Part shown: in pieces, positions 1-4,982 of the stretch
How positions within the stretch are numbered: the first letter of the stretch is position 1
Layout: every line of letters starts with the position of its first letter
Assembly: GCA_043766165.1 (NCBI GenBank)
Contig: JAYUIJ010000032.1
Coordinates: 1-11,474 of the forward strand
Origin: CAIJZX01 sp043766165
GTDB taxonomy: Bacteria; Patescibacteriota; Patescibacteriia; SBBC01; CAIJZX01
Reading direction: 5' to 3'
Length of the DNA stretch: 11,474 nucleotides
The notes under the pieces: generated by a model
What the model was told of the DNA's origin: nothing
Database searches by the model: none
Seen by the model: only the letters and a program-made list of their open reading frames with translations
Position numbers and translations under genes: made by a program

Positions 1-370
<370 letters not shown>

Positions 371-454
371 ATATTCAATGTTGGGAAACGAGTGTACCTG
401 GACCAGAACCACCAGCGCCAAGCCGCCCGGTGCCATGAAGAATGGTGATCGGAC

Positions 455-483
455 TTGCGTGAACTGGTACTTTGTGCTACAAT
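455..483 (+). promoter_or_regulatory. Promoter inside the rRNA spacer, before the 38-aa ORF
   Basis: TTGCGT at 455-460, a 17-base spacer, and TACAAT at 478-483. Transcription would start about 6-8 bases after the -10 box, near 490, only a few bases before the ATG at 494. The transcript would be almost leaderless and would also read into 5S. Seen in sequence; activity is inferred. Confidence 0.6.
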
Positions 484-493
484 ACAAAAACGT

Positions 494-610
494 ATGTCGC
501 GCTTTATTGCTTCGCCCCGTGTTCGGTTGGTAATGATGCTCTGCATCGTGGCCGCCTTCGTCGGAATCATCTTCTGGCTCTCCCCGGCGACAAGCGCGGT
601 CATAAAGTAG
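494..610 (+). CDS. Hypothetical 38-residue membrane peptide inside the rRNA operon
   Basis: A 38-codon ORF (ATG 494, stop TAG 608-610) lies between 23S and 5S. The product starts MSRFIASPRVRLVM, a basic N-terminus, followed by one hydrophobic stretch (LCIVAAFVGIIFWL, residues 16-29) and a short tail SPATSAVIK. This is the layout of a single-pass small membrane protein with the positive end inside. A good promoter (455-483) ends 10 bases before the ATG, and I see no Shine-Dalgarno sequence, so translation would be nearly leaderless, like other genes in this window. Against it: the ORF is very short and rRNA spacers can contain chance ORFs. In its favour: the promoter spacing, the amphipathic layout and the position of the start. 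No family recognised. Confidence 0.5.
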   Translation: MSRFIASPRVRLVMMLCIVAAFVGIIFWLSPATSAVIK

Positions 611-640
611 TTAATTAGATCGTTACAGAAGAGGTATATT

Positions 641-759
641 GTCTCCGTGATTCGAGCGATGAGGTCACACCTGTTCCCATCCCGAACACAGTCGTTAAGC
701 TCATCAGCGCCGATGATACTCCGATGCATGTCGGGGGGAAAGTAGGCCGTCGCGGGGAC
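641..759 (+). rRNA. rrf: 5S ribosomal RNA
   Basis: This is the complete 5S rRNA, about 119 nt. The conserved loop CCCATCCCGAACACAG is at 676-691, followed by the usual GTTAAGC. The ends pair to form helix I: GTCTCCGTG at 641-649 with CGCGGGGAC at 751-759, with G-U pairs. These pairs set the mature ends to within a base or two. Position after 23S with the terminator at 779-800 fits a standard operon end. The last 19 bases recur twice downstream (939 and 1797). Confidence 0.96.
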
Positions 760-825
760 TATATAACGCTTCACAATAGCCGCCACTAGGGCGGTATTTT
801 GTTATACGAAAAACATTCGCCTACT
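741..825 (+). repeat. 5S-tail/terminator repeat, copy 1 (contains the true 5S 3' end)
   Basis: This unit starts with AGTAGGCCGTCGCGGGGAC, the 3' end of 5S, then runs to AACGCTTCACAAT (765-777), a hairpin, TTTTGTT, AAAAACATTC and finally GCCTACT (819-825). Its ends are complementary: GAAAGTAGGC (738-747) is the exact reverse complement of GCCTACTTTC (819-828). The hairpin terminator therefore sits inside a longer potential stem. The unit recurs at 939-1025 with about the same length. Confidence 0.8.
776..803 (+). terminator. rRNA operon terminator
   Basis: Hairpin GCCGCC (779-784), loop ACTAG, GGCGGT (790-795), followed by ATTTTGTTA. The T run is interrupted by a G; the same TTTTGTT follows other hairpins in this window. 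It sits 20 bases after 5S. Confidence 0.8.
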
Positions 826-862
826 TTCGGGCAGGAGGTGAGCACATCGGGCGCAGCTCGAT

Positions 863-876
863 TCGGCGAACGCCGA
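863..876 (+). repeat. Short perfect hairpin
   Basis: TCGGCG-AA-CGCCGA is a perfect 6-bp inverted repeat within the G+C-rich stretch between the two 5S-tail units. No T run follows, so it is not an intrinsic terminator on either strand. Confidence 0.5.
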
Positions 877-890
877 CGGAGTTGCCGTGC

Positions 891-917
891 CTGTCCTGAG
901 CTTGCCGAAGGATGGCA
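891..917 (+). repeat. REP-like palindromic repeat (TCCTGAGC..GCCGAAGGA type)
   Basis: TCCTGAGCTTGCCGAAGGA at 894-912 with outer TTGCC (882-886) pairing GGCAA (914-918). From memory this belongs to a short palindrome found in very many unrelated bacterial genomes, usually between genes; an apparent ORF translated through it reads ACPELAEGW, a familiar artefact. It shows that the 826-938 stretch is repeat-rich non-coding DNA. Copy number in this genome cannot be seen here. Confidence 0.65.
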
Positions 918-938
918 AGTCCGGCGCTGCCCGCGGGA

Positions 939-1025
939 AGTAGGCCATCGCGGGGACAATGTAACGCTTCACAATGACTATCTGAAGGGATAGTTTTTTG
1001 TTTTATGATAAAACATTCACCTACT
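939..1025 (+). repeat. 5S-tail/terminator repeat, copy 2
   Basis: Bases 939-975 match 741-777 at 34 of 37 positions: the last 19 bases of 5S (one change) plus 18 bases of downstream tail. After a different hairpin, bases 996-1025 again match copy 1 (797-825): TTTTGTT, AAACATTC, CCTACT. No 5' part of a 5S gene precedes it, so it is not a second 5S gene but a tail-only copy. Confidence 0.8.
976..1000 (+). terminator. Terminator hairpin in 5S-tail copy 2
   Basis: ACTATC (977-982), loop TGAAGG, GATAGT (989-994), followed by a run of T to 999. The stem shares no sequence with the copy 1 stem (GCCGCC/GGCGGT), although the flanks on both sides are conserved. Confidence 0.7.
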
Positions 1026-1067
1026 CCCCGTCAGCAGTGCGTTTTTTCAGCCCCGAAAGAGGCTTTC

Positions 1068-1096
1068 TTGTCTGCTCGTTAGGGCTGTTGTACTAT
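1068..1096 (+). promoter_or_regulatory. Promoter for the 1103 gene, leaderless layout
   Basis: TTGTCT (1068-1073), 17 bases, TACTAT (1091-1096), then 6 bases to ATG 1103. The expected transcription start falls on the A of the ATG. This decides the start codon in favour of 1103 over the in-frame ATG at 998, which lies in the copy 2 tail. Confidence 0.65.
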
Positions 1097-1102
1097 AGAC
1101 TC

Positions 1103-1801
1103 ATGCCTGAATCAGAATTCTCCCGAAACCAAGCCGAGTTCGTTGCCCCCGAAGAGGGTTCTCCGGCGTATAAGCCGGAACAGGTTGAGAATCAAGAACT
1201 TGCCCGGGACATGGCTATAGCCGAGGATCCATTTCGTGAAGAACTTGTTGCATTAGAGGCCAAGCTGGAAAAATCTCGCGATCGAGGCGAACGCAAAGAT
1301 CTTCGCACAGCTATTGATACAAAGGAGCGTCAGGCAGAATACGCCGGCGGACAATTAGAAATTGAAGCTGGCTGGCAAGATATTTTCCATCGTCATCAAG
1401 AACGGGCATTTGAGCGTCGGCTCGACACGCTACTTCGAGAGCAGCGTACTGGTCGCTATGCAGATCACTCGCCAAAAGGCTTTACAGAGCTACCAGAAGA
1501 TGAGCGGATTCGTCTTGATTACATTTCTAGTATCGGAAAATATGTTATTCCGGCTGAGCGTGAACTCCTCGACTCCCCCGCGGAAACCATCAGCTTCATT
1601 CCCCCTCGAGAAAAAGAATTACAGCAGTGGCTGGACTTCAAAGAGGGCAAACGAAAAACCCGGCCAGATTCTCGCGCCGAAAGCGATCGACGGGAACGCG
1701 GTGAGCTTTGGAACTCGGGTAATACTGATCGAGAAATTCAGGAACGAGCGTATTGGCTGAAACGAGCTAAGCAGATTCAGCAAGAACACGAAAAAGAGTA
1801 G
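1103..1801 (+). CDS. Hypothetical charged, coiled-coil-like protein between 5S-tail repeats
   Basis: A 232-residue protein beginning MPESEFSRNQ. It is strongly hydrophilic and rich in Glu, Arg, Lys and Gln. Residues about 40-110 (for example LEAKLEKSRDRGERKD and TAIDTKERQAEY) and the last 60 residues look helical and coiled-coil-prone; there is no signal peptide and no membrane segment, so it is likely cytoplasmic. I do not recognise a family. The start at 1103 is chosen because a -10 box ends 6 bases before it; an upstream in-frame ATG at 998 would add a low-complexity 35 residues translated from repeat DNA. Its stop codon TAG (1799-1801) is the TAG of the 5S-tail motif AGTAGGCC, so the C-terminal end of the gene abuts, and is formed by, the third repeat copy. 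Confidence 0.7.
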   Translation: MPESEFSRNQAEFVAPEEGSPAYKPEQVENQELARDMAIAEDPFREELVALEAKLEKSRDRGERKDLRTAIDTKERQAEYAGGQLEIEAGWQDIFHRHQERAFERRLDTLLREQRTGRYADHSPKGFTELPEDERIRLDYISSIGKYVIPAERELLDSPAETISFIPPREKELQQWLDFKEGKRKTRPDSRAESDRRERGELWNSGNTDREIQERAYWLKRAKQIQQEHEKE

Positions 1802-1835
1802 GCCATCGCGGGCCTACCTGCCGGTAGGCAGGGAC
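1797..1835 (+). repeat. 5S-tail repeat, copy 3, interrupted by a 20-bp palindrome
   Basis: AGTAGGCCATCGCGG (1797-1811) and GGACAATG (1832-1839) match copy 2, split by GCCTACCTGCCGGTAGGCAG (1812-1831). The inserted piece is itself palindromic (GCCTACC/GGTAGGC) and resembles a short repeat I associate with Patescibacteria genomes. Removal of exactly these 20 bases restores the copy 2 sequence. Confidence 0.75.
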
Positions 1836-1850
1836 AATGCACCTGTTCTA

Positions 1851-1878
1851 GAACCACCACCATTCCGGCGGTGGTTTT
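1851..1878 (+). terminator. Terminator after the 1103 gene
   Basis: AACCACC (about 1851-1857), an 11-base loop with partial inner pairing, GGTGGTT (about 1869-1875), then TTGTTACTTT. Same interrupted-T style as the 5S terminator. Confidence 0.7.
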
Positions 1879-1892
1879 GTTACTTTAATAAG

Positions 1893-1921
1893 TTGCACCG
1901 GGAACCGAGTAACGATACACT
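1893..1921 (+). promoter_or_regulatory. Promoter for the 1928 gene, leaderless layout
   Basis: TTGCAC (1893-1898), 17 bases, TACACT (1916-1921), then 6 bases to ATG 1928. The expected start of transcription coincides with the start codon. Confidence 0.65.
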
Positions 1922-1927
1922 GTTAGC

Positions 1928-2950
1928 ATGGAACCGTTGGAAAATATCAACGCACAGCAACTGCCAGAAAAAACGAGGGCGGCGCAAAAGAGTATAGTGG
2001 TAATACTTTTTTTGTTACTCCCACCAATAATCACTTACTGTTATTTTCTTCTGACCGATTCATTAGGTTCCGCAGAAATTGTTGCTTTATTACTCCCAAT
2101 TTTTTCGGGGATTGTGGGGCTGGTAGCCGGGATTTTGGCCATTGTCATTGTACGCAACTACAAAGGTTTATGGCTAGTTACAATTGTATTGATTGGCCTA
2201 TATGGCGTCCTCGTCGATGGCATTCCCATAGCTCGCAACACATACTATGGCACAATGGATCGACTACAGGAAAGGAAAGCAAGGCAAATAGATGCGGTCA
2301 CGACAATCACAGGATGCCAGACCGCCGTTTCCAGCTGGCTGCTGACTCGCTATCAAGGGTTTATCCCCTCCTATTATTATTGGAGCCAGTGTGTTTTTCG
2401 AACCATACATACAGAGTCGGATTATCAAGTTTGTGTTCAACAAGCTGGTAACCGAATGGATTACTATCGCCATATCCTGGCCGACGACTGTGAAAATGGC
2501 TTAACATCGGTTCGGGCAAAATCTTTGTCAGACTGTCTGCCATTATATGGTGGCGATTACTTTCCCACGCCGAATGGATTCGAACCTTGTCTAAAGAAAT
2601 TTGTGATCGACAAGTCAACATTTTCCCAATGTCTTGACGCTATAAATAAGAAATACGGCGACTCGAGTGTAAACCCTTTTTCCACGAACAGAATGTCGGT
2701 TATCCGAGACAGTAAGAACGGCGCTGTAGTCATCGAGCGAAAGGATCAACGAATAATATTTACAAGTCGCTATTTACCATGTTACGAGGCGTACACATCA
2801 ACCTTTCATGATCCAGCTGTTTGTCCTTCCGTATACATAAACAGCAGCAACTCAATTTATCAAGCTGCGACCGAGCTTGGAAAGTTGTGTCATGCGGACC
2901 TTAACTACGTCTCGACCCATCCAGACTATTTCAGAGTAAACAATGAATAG
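1928..2950 (+). CDS. Three-helix membrane protein with cysteine-rich outer domain, unknown function
   Basis: A 340-residue protein with three hydrophobic segments (about residues 21-43, 50-75 and 80-104) followed by a soluble domain of about 235 residues. That domain has ten cysteines (130, 155, 169, 188, 203, 221, 235, 285, 299, 321), often in a Cys-x-x-aromatic/Leu setting such as SDCLPLY and SQCLDA. The even number suggests disulfides and therefore an extracytoplasmic location, which is inference. With three helices, an N-terminus inside would put the C-terminal domain outside, which agrees. No family recognised. The start is fixed by the -10 box 6 bases upstream. It ends with its own inverted repeat at 2993-3024, so it is probably monocistronic. 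Confidence 0.8.
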   Translation: MEPLENINAQQLPEKTRAAQKSIVVILFLLLPPIITYCYFLLTDSLGSAEIVALLLPIFSGIVGLVAGILAIVIVRNYKGLWLVTIVLIGLYGVLVDGIPIARNTYYGTMDRLQERKARQIDAVTTITGCQTAVSSWLLTRYQGFIPSYYYWSQCVFRTIHTESDYQVCVQQAGNRMDYYRHILADDCENGLTSVRAKSLSDCLPLYGGDYFPTPNGFEPCLKKFVIDKSTFSQCLDAINKKYGDSSVNPFSTNRMSVIRDSKNGAVVIERKDQRIIFTSRYLPCYEAYTSTFHDPAVCPSVYINSSNSIYQAATELGKLCHADLNYVSTHPDYFRVNNE

Positions 2951-2992
2951 TTAAGCTAGGTCAGATCCCTCGCCCTGGCCCGTGCGACTTTT

Positions 2993-3024
2993 ACAAAACA
3001 ACTGCCTAGCGCTGGTTGTTTTGT
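2993..3024 (+). terminator. Terminator with perfect 10-bp stem
   Basis: ACAAAACAAC (2993-3002), loop of 12, GTTGTTTTGT (3015-3024). The arms are exact complements, and the right arm provides the T-rich tract. The segment GCTGGTTGTTTTGTT recurs after the next gene (3304-3318). Confidence 0.65.
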
Positions 3025-3026
3025 TG

Positions 3027-3032
3027 TATACT
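3027..3032 (+). promoter_or_regulatory. Candidate -10 box for the 3075 gene
   Basis: TATACT directly follows the preceding terminator. I cannot find a good -35 box for it. Weaker alternatives closer to the start are TACATA (3049) and TAATAA (3061). Confidence 0.35.
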
Positions 3033-3074
3033 ATTTTCTGTTAAGCTGTACATACAAATTTAATAATAAGCACC

Positions 3075-3281
3075 ATGGTTATGAAGAAAAACTATTTCCT
3101 TCTGATGTCAGTGATTGTAAATATCATCTTGCTCGGAATCTTTTTCATGTACATGTTCACTTCCTGGCTCGATTGGGCGGTGATGATTAAAAGTACAAAC
3201 CGGTTGTGCACGACCATTGCTCGAGAGGGTGGGTTACTCTCGACAAATGGGCAGCGCGTGACGCCGAGTTTTTGTAAATAA
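3075..3281 (+). CDS. Small single-pass membrane protein, unknown function
   Basis: A 68-residue protein. After a short basic start (MVMKKNY) comes one strong hydrophobic helix (about residues 7-28), then a tail of 40 residues containing two cysteines (45 and 67), possibly a disulfide pair if the tail is outside. A second in-frame ATG at 3081 (MKKNYFLL) is an equally plausible start; no Shine-Dalgarno helps to choose. It lies alone between terminator-like sequences, 124 bases after the Cys-rich membrane protein. The shared pattern of membrane helix plus paired outer cysteines may link the two, but that is speculation. Confidence 0.6.
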   Translation: MVMKKNYFLLMSVIVNIILLGIFFMYMFTSWLDWAVMIKSTNRLCTTIAREGGLLSTNGQRVTPSFCK

Positions 3282-3303
3282 CTGGGTCGTCACGAACTTG
3301 CTC

Positions 3304-3320
3304 GCTGGTTGTTTTGTTTT
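3304..3320 (+). repeat. Repeat of the terminator right arm
   Basis: GCTGGTTGTTTTGTT matches 3011-3024 almost exactly. Here no good left arm is present, so the hairpin appears degenerate; it may still end transcription weakly. Confidence 0.45.
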
Positions 3321-3333
3321 CCGAATTTTACTG

Positions 3334-3339
3334 TACAAT
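3334..3339 (+). promoter_or_regulatory. -10 box for the SET-domain gene, leaderless layout
   Basis: TACAAT, 7 bases before ATG 3347. TTGTTT at 3309-3314 is a possible -35 with a long 19-base spacer. The earlier in-frame ATG (3338) overlaps the -10 box and would lie upstream of the transcription start. Confidence 0.55.
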
Positions 3340-3346
3340 GCCTTCT

Positions 3347-3865
3347 ATGAACACGAGCTACGAGGTCCAGAAGTCACGAAATGGTTTAGGCGTCTTCGCT
3401 ACAAAAATCATTTCTAGCGGGGAAATCGTTATGGAGTACCACGGCCAACTATTTACCCGCGAGCAGCTCCCCTATCCATACAACGCTGAGGAAGATCACT
3501 ACATTCAAATTGGTCCGAACGTGTACATGGGACCTTCCGGTAAGGCTGATGACTTTGTGAATCATTCATGTGACCCTAACAGCGGTCTTATATTTGAAAA
3601 TAATCGCATCCAGTTAAAAGCTATTCGTACACTTCAAGCCGGCGAAGAGATTAACTATGACTACTCCACAACCATGGACGAAGCGGGAATACAGGATTTT
3701 GGAGATTGGGAAATGGATTGCAACTGCGGCGGCGCCACTTGTCGAGGTGCAATCACTGATTTTTCTTTTTTACCAGACTCCGTCAAGGAAAAATATATCG
3801 AACTGGCCATCATGCCGGAGTATATTGTTAACCAGCTATCGATAACTCCCGCCACCATAGACTAA
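3347..3865 (+). CDS. SET-domain lysine methyltransferase
   Basis: A 172-residue protein made up almost wholly of a SET domain, the S-adenosylmethionine-dependent protein-lysine methyltransferase fold. Visible in order: the N-terminal strand with GLGVFATK (13-20), the central NHSCDPN (72-78) that binds the cofactor and forms the pseudoknot, the catalytic-tyrosine region INYDYS (102-107), and a post-SET-like cluster C125-x-C127-x4-C132 (CNCGGATC), which with the NHSC cysteine normally binds one zinc. All key residues are present, so it should be active. It is short, as bacterial SET proteins usually are. The target cannot be told; ribosomal or nucleoid proteins are possible. The start at 3347 is set by the -10 box. 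SET domains are typical of eukaryotes and patchy in bacteria. Confidence 0.93.
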   Translation: MNTSYEVQKSRNGLGVFATKIISSGEIVMEYHGQLFTREQLPYPYNAEEDHYIQIGPNVYMGPSGKADDFVNHSCDPNSGLIFENNRIQLKAIRTLQAGEEINYDYSTTMDEAGIQDFGDWEMDCNCGGATCRGAITDFSFLPDSVKEKYIELAIMPEYIVNQLSITPATID

Positions 3866-3943
3866 CGGTGGAGTGCTTAGAACAGAAAAACGGGTTCCGG
3901 ATTCCAAAGACTTGCTGATTACGGATTGCCATCAACTCGCGTG
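3866..3943. other. Intergenic stretch with no recognised signal
   Basis: This short A/T- and G/C-mixed stretch follows the SET gene and leads to the terminator of the opposite gene. I see no clear + strand terminator; the SET transcript may end in the shared hairpin at 3956-3985. Confidence 0.5.
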
Positions 3944-3985
3944 TAATAAAAAGGAGGAGCAGTATCGCACATGCGATGCTGCTCC
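3944..3985 (-). terminator. Terminator of the chitosanase gene
   Basis: Strong stem GGAGCAG-ATCGC with GCGAT-CTGCTCC (3956-3985), followed on the - strand by CTCCTTTTTATT. It lies 25 bases after the stop codon of the chitosanase gene and can also stop + strand transcripts from the SET gene, although the T run is only on the - strand. Confidence 0.85.
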
Positions 3986-4010
3986 AAAGATCATTTGCTA
4001 ACGTTTGGGA

Positions 4011-4823
4011 TTACGGTATGTGATACGCATCCCCATAGGTTTCCCACGTCAGCGGAGGGTTAAGGTCGAGATTACCCCGCTTGAGAAATACCCGTTGTTC
4101 AGTATCAATTCGGTCCGTCTCTACATGAGAAGGATCGGCCAGCATCACGATCCGACGAGCATCCAGGAACGCGTTGAGATAGGCGGTCTCATCGCCGCTT
4201 TCAGCCGGAGTTTTGGCACGTTTCATAGCGGCCTCCCGTATGCCTCCAAAGCTACTGGCATCCGCTCCGGGACCGTGCATAACAAGCGCGTCGTAGTAGA
4301 TGAACTGCCCTAAGGCGTGCAGTCCATCAGCCTTGGCTTGTTCCACGGCCGGGTTGAAATAGATTGCGTCTCGTTCGTAGTCCTGTGCTTGCTGGAACTT
4401 TGGATCAACCCCAGCGGTTTTCCAATCGCTCACAAAACCTGGATCAAGACCTTTGTGTGAACTGCTACCGTCAACATTGTGCAGAGCCGGTATGTACTTT
4501 GCCAAGACATTACCGGGTGAGAGCTTGGTATAGTACTGCACCAGCTCAAGCATGTCATGGGTTCCGGAGGTGAATCCAATAATCCCCCCGGTATATCCAC
4601 GCCCGTCGCTAATGTCCTCAATGTACCCATACTGCGCTCGCCAATCGAGCGAAGAATTCTCCGCACTCGAAACGAGTTCCATGGCGATCTCTTTTTTGCG
4701 AGGGTCGGTCAGATCGGCCGCGTTTGTCGCAAGCGGTCTAACCGGACTTGATGCCGGCCGGCTACAGCTTGCCAACCATAGAACCACAACAGCAAGGCCT
4801 AGAACAATGCCCATATGCCGCAC
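4011..4823 (-). CDS. csn: GH46 chitosanase, lipoprotein form
   Basis: This is an endo-chitosanase (glycoside hydrolase family 46), which cuts the beta-1,4 bonds of chitosan by an inverting mechanism. From residue 38 to the end it follows the Streptomyces N174 enzyme very closely from memory: KKEIAMELVSSAENSSLDW, DGRGYTGGIIGF, QAKADGLHALGQF, VMHGPG, SFGGIR, DTEQRVFLK and GNLDLNPPL. The catalytic pair known as Glu22 and Asp40 in N174 is present (Glu55 in SAENSS, Asp73 in SDGRGY). The start is placed at GTG 4823 because CAGGAG (4830-4835) lies 6 bases upstream; this gives 270 residues. The N-terminus is a lipoprotein signal with lipobox LASC (Cys20), so the enzyme would be lipid-anchored, unlike the free secreted Streptomyces form. 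Actinobacterial-like sequence and a true SD in a window of leaderless genes suggest horizontal transfer (inference). The frame can be read upstream to a GTG at 4862, but that lacks an SD. Confidence 0.95.
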   Translation of the reverse strand: MRHMGIVLGLAVVVLWLASCSRPASSPVRPLATNAADLTDPRKKEIAMELVSSAENSSLDWRAQYGYIEDISDGRGYTGGIIGFTSGTHDMLELVQYYTKLSPGNVLAKYIPALHNVDGSSSHKGLDPGFVSDWKTAGVDPKFQQAQDYERDAIYFNPAVEQAKADGLHALGQFIYYDALVMHGPGADASSFGGIREAAMKRAKTPAESGDETAYLNAFLDARRIVMLADPSHVETDRIDTEQRVFLKRGNLDLNPPLTWETYGDAYHIP

Positions 4824-4829
4824 GATAGT

Positions 4830-4835
4830 CTCCTG
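4830..4835 (-). promoter_or_regulatory. Shine-Dalgarno site deciding the chitosanase start
   Basis: CAGGAG, 6 bases before GTG 4823. It is one of only two clear SD sites in the window. Confidence 0.65.
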
Positions 4836-4908
4836 TGTGTTATGCCGGTGTTTGTTTCTCACGAAGTTTTACCGATTGTTAATGTCTTCAACTTCCGAAG
4901 ATGGCAGG

Positions 4909-4936
4909 AGATTACCATACGTACATATACTGTCAA
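4909..4936 (-). promoter_or_regulatory. Probable chitosanase promoter
   Basis: Perfect -35 TTGACA (4936-4931), 16 bases, TAATCT (4914-4909). The -10 box is weak. Transcription from here leaves a leader of about 80 bases, in contrast to the leaderless genes. It sits directly next to the terminator of the upstream gene. Confidence 0.45.
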
Positions 4937-4943
4937 CTCATAC

Positions 4944-4966
4944 CAAAAAAGCCCCGCAGGGCTTCC
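4944..4966 (-). terminator. Terminator of the Ig-like protein gene
   Basis: On the - strand: AAGCCC-TGC-GGGGCTT followed by a run of six T (4950-4945). It lies just after the stop codon at 4983 and separates the two - strand genes into independent units. Confidence 0.85.
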
Positions 4967-4982
4967 TTGGTTATTAATAGCT

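Larger units (their letters stand above)
371..640 (+). other. 23S-5S internal spacer carrying a promoter and a small ORF
   Basis: About 270 bases separate 23S from 5S, which is long for this spacer. I see no tRNA in it. It holds a consensus-like promoter (455-483) and a 38-codon ORF (494-610). The 30 bases left before 5S include TATATT at 635-640, directly before the mature 5S start, which could be a second -10 box or just A+T-rich processing sequence. Confidence 0.75.
800..1090 (+). other. Non-coding region between the 5S terminator and the first protein gene
   Basis: About 290 bases with no convincing gene. It holds the second 5S-tail unit (939-1025), a REP-like repeat (891-917) and a perfect small hairpin (863-876). 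The arms CGGGCAG (828-834) and CTGCCCG (927-933), with adjoining GCCTACTTT and AAGTAGGC, also form a large imperfect inverted repeat spanning 819-945. The reading frame at 799-993 runs straight through these palindromes and is not taken as a gene. Confidence 0.7.

Noticed and set aside
371..640. tRNA gene in the 23S-5S spacer
   Set aside because: No T-loop GGTTCGANTCC-type sequence or acceptor stem could be found there.
939..957. A second 5S rRNA gene
   Set aside because: Only the 3' terminal 19 bases are present; the 5' strand of helix I and the conserved loops are missing.
799..993. + strand reading frame of 64 codons after the 5S terminator
   Set aside because: It runs through a REP-like palindrome (ACPELAEGW artefact), a perfect hairpin and a 5S-tail repeat, and starts in the terminator T run.
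998..1102. N-terminal extension of the 1103 gene from ATG 998
   Set aside because: It would be translated from repeat tail sequence, and the promoter lies inside it; transcription probably starts at 1103.
3953..3959. GGAGGAG as a ribosome binding site on the + strand
   Set aside because: It belongs to the stem and tail of the - strand terminator, and no suitable start codon follows.
4824..4862. Longer chitosanase start at GTG 4862
   Set aside because: It lacks an SD and puts 13 polar residues before the lipoprotein signal; GTG 4823 has CAGGAG at the proper distance.
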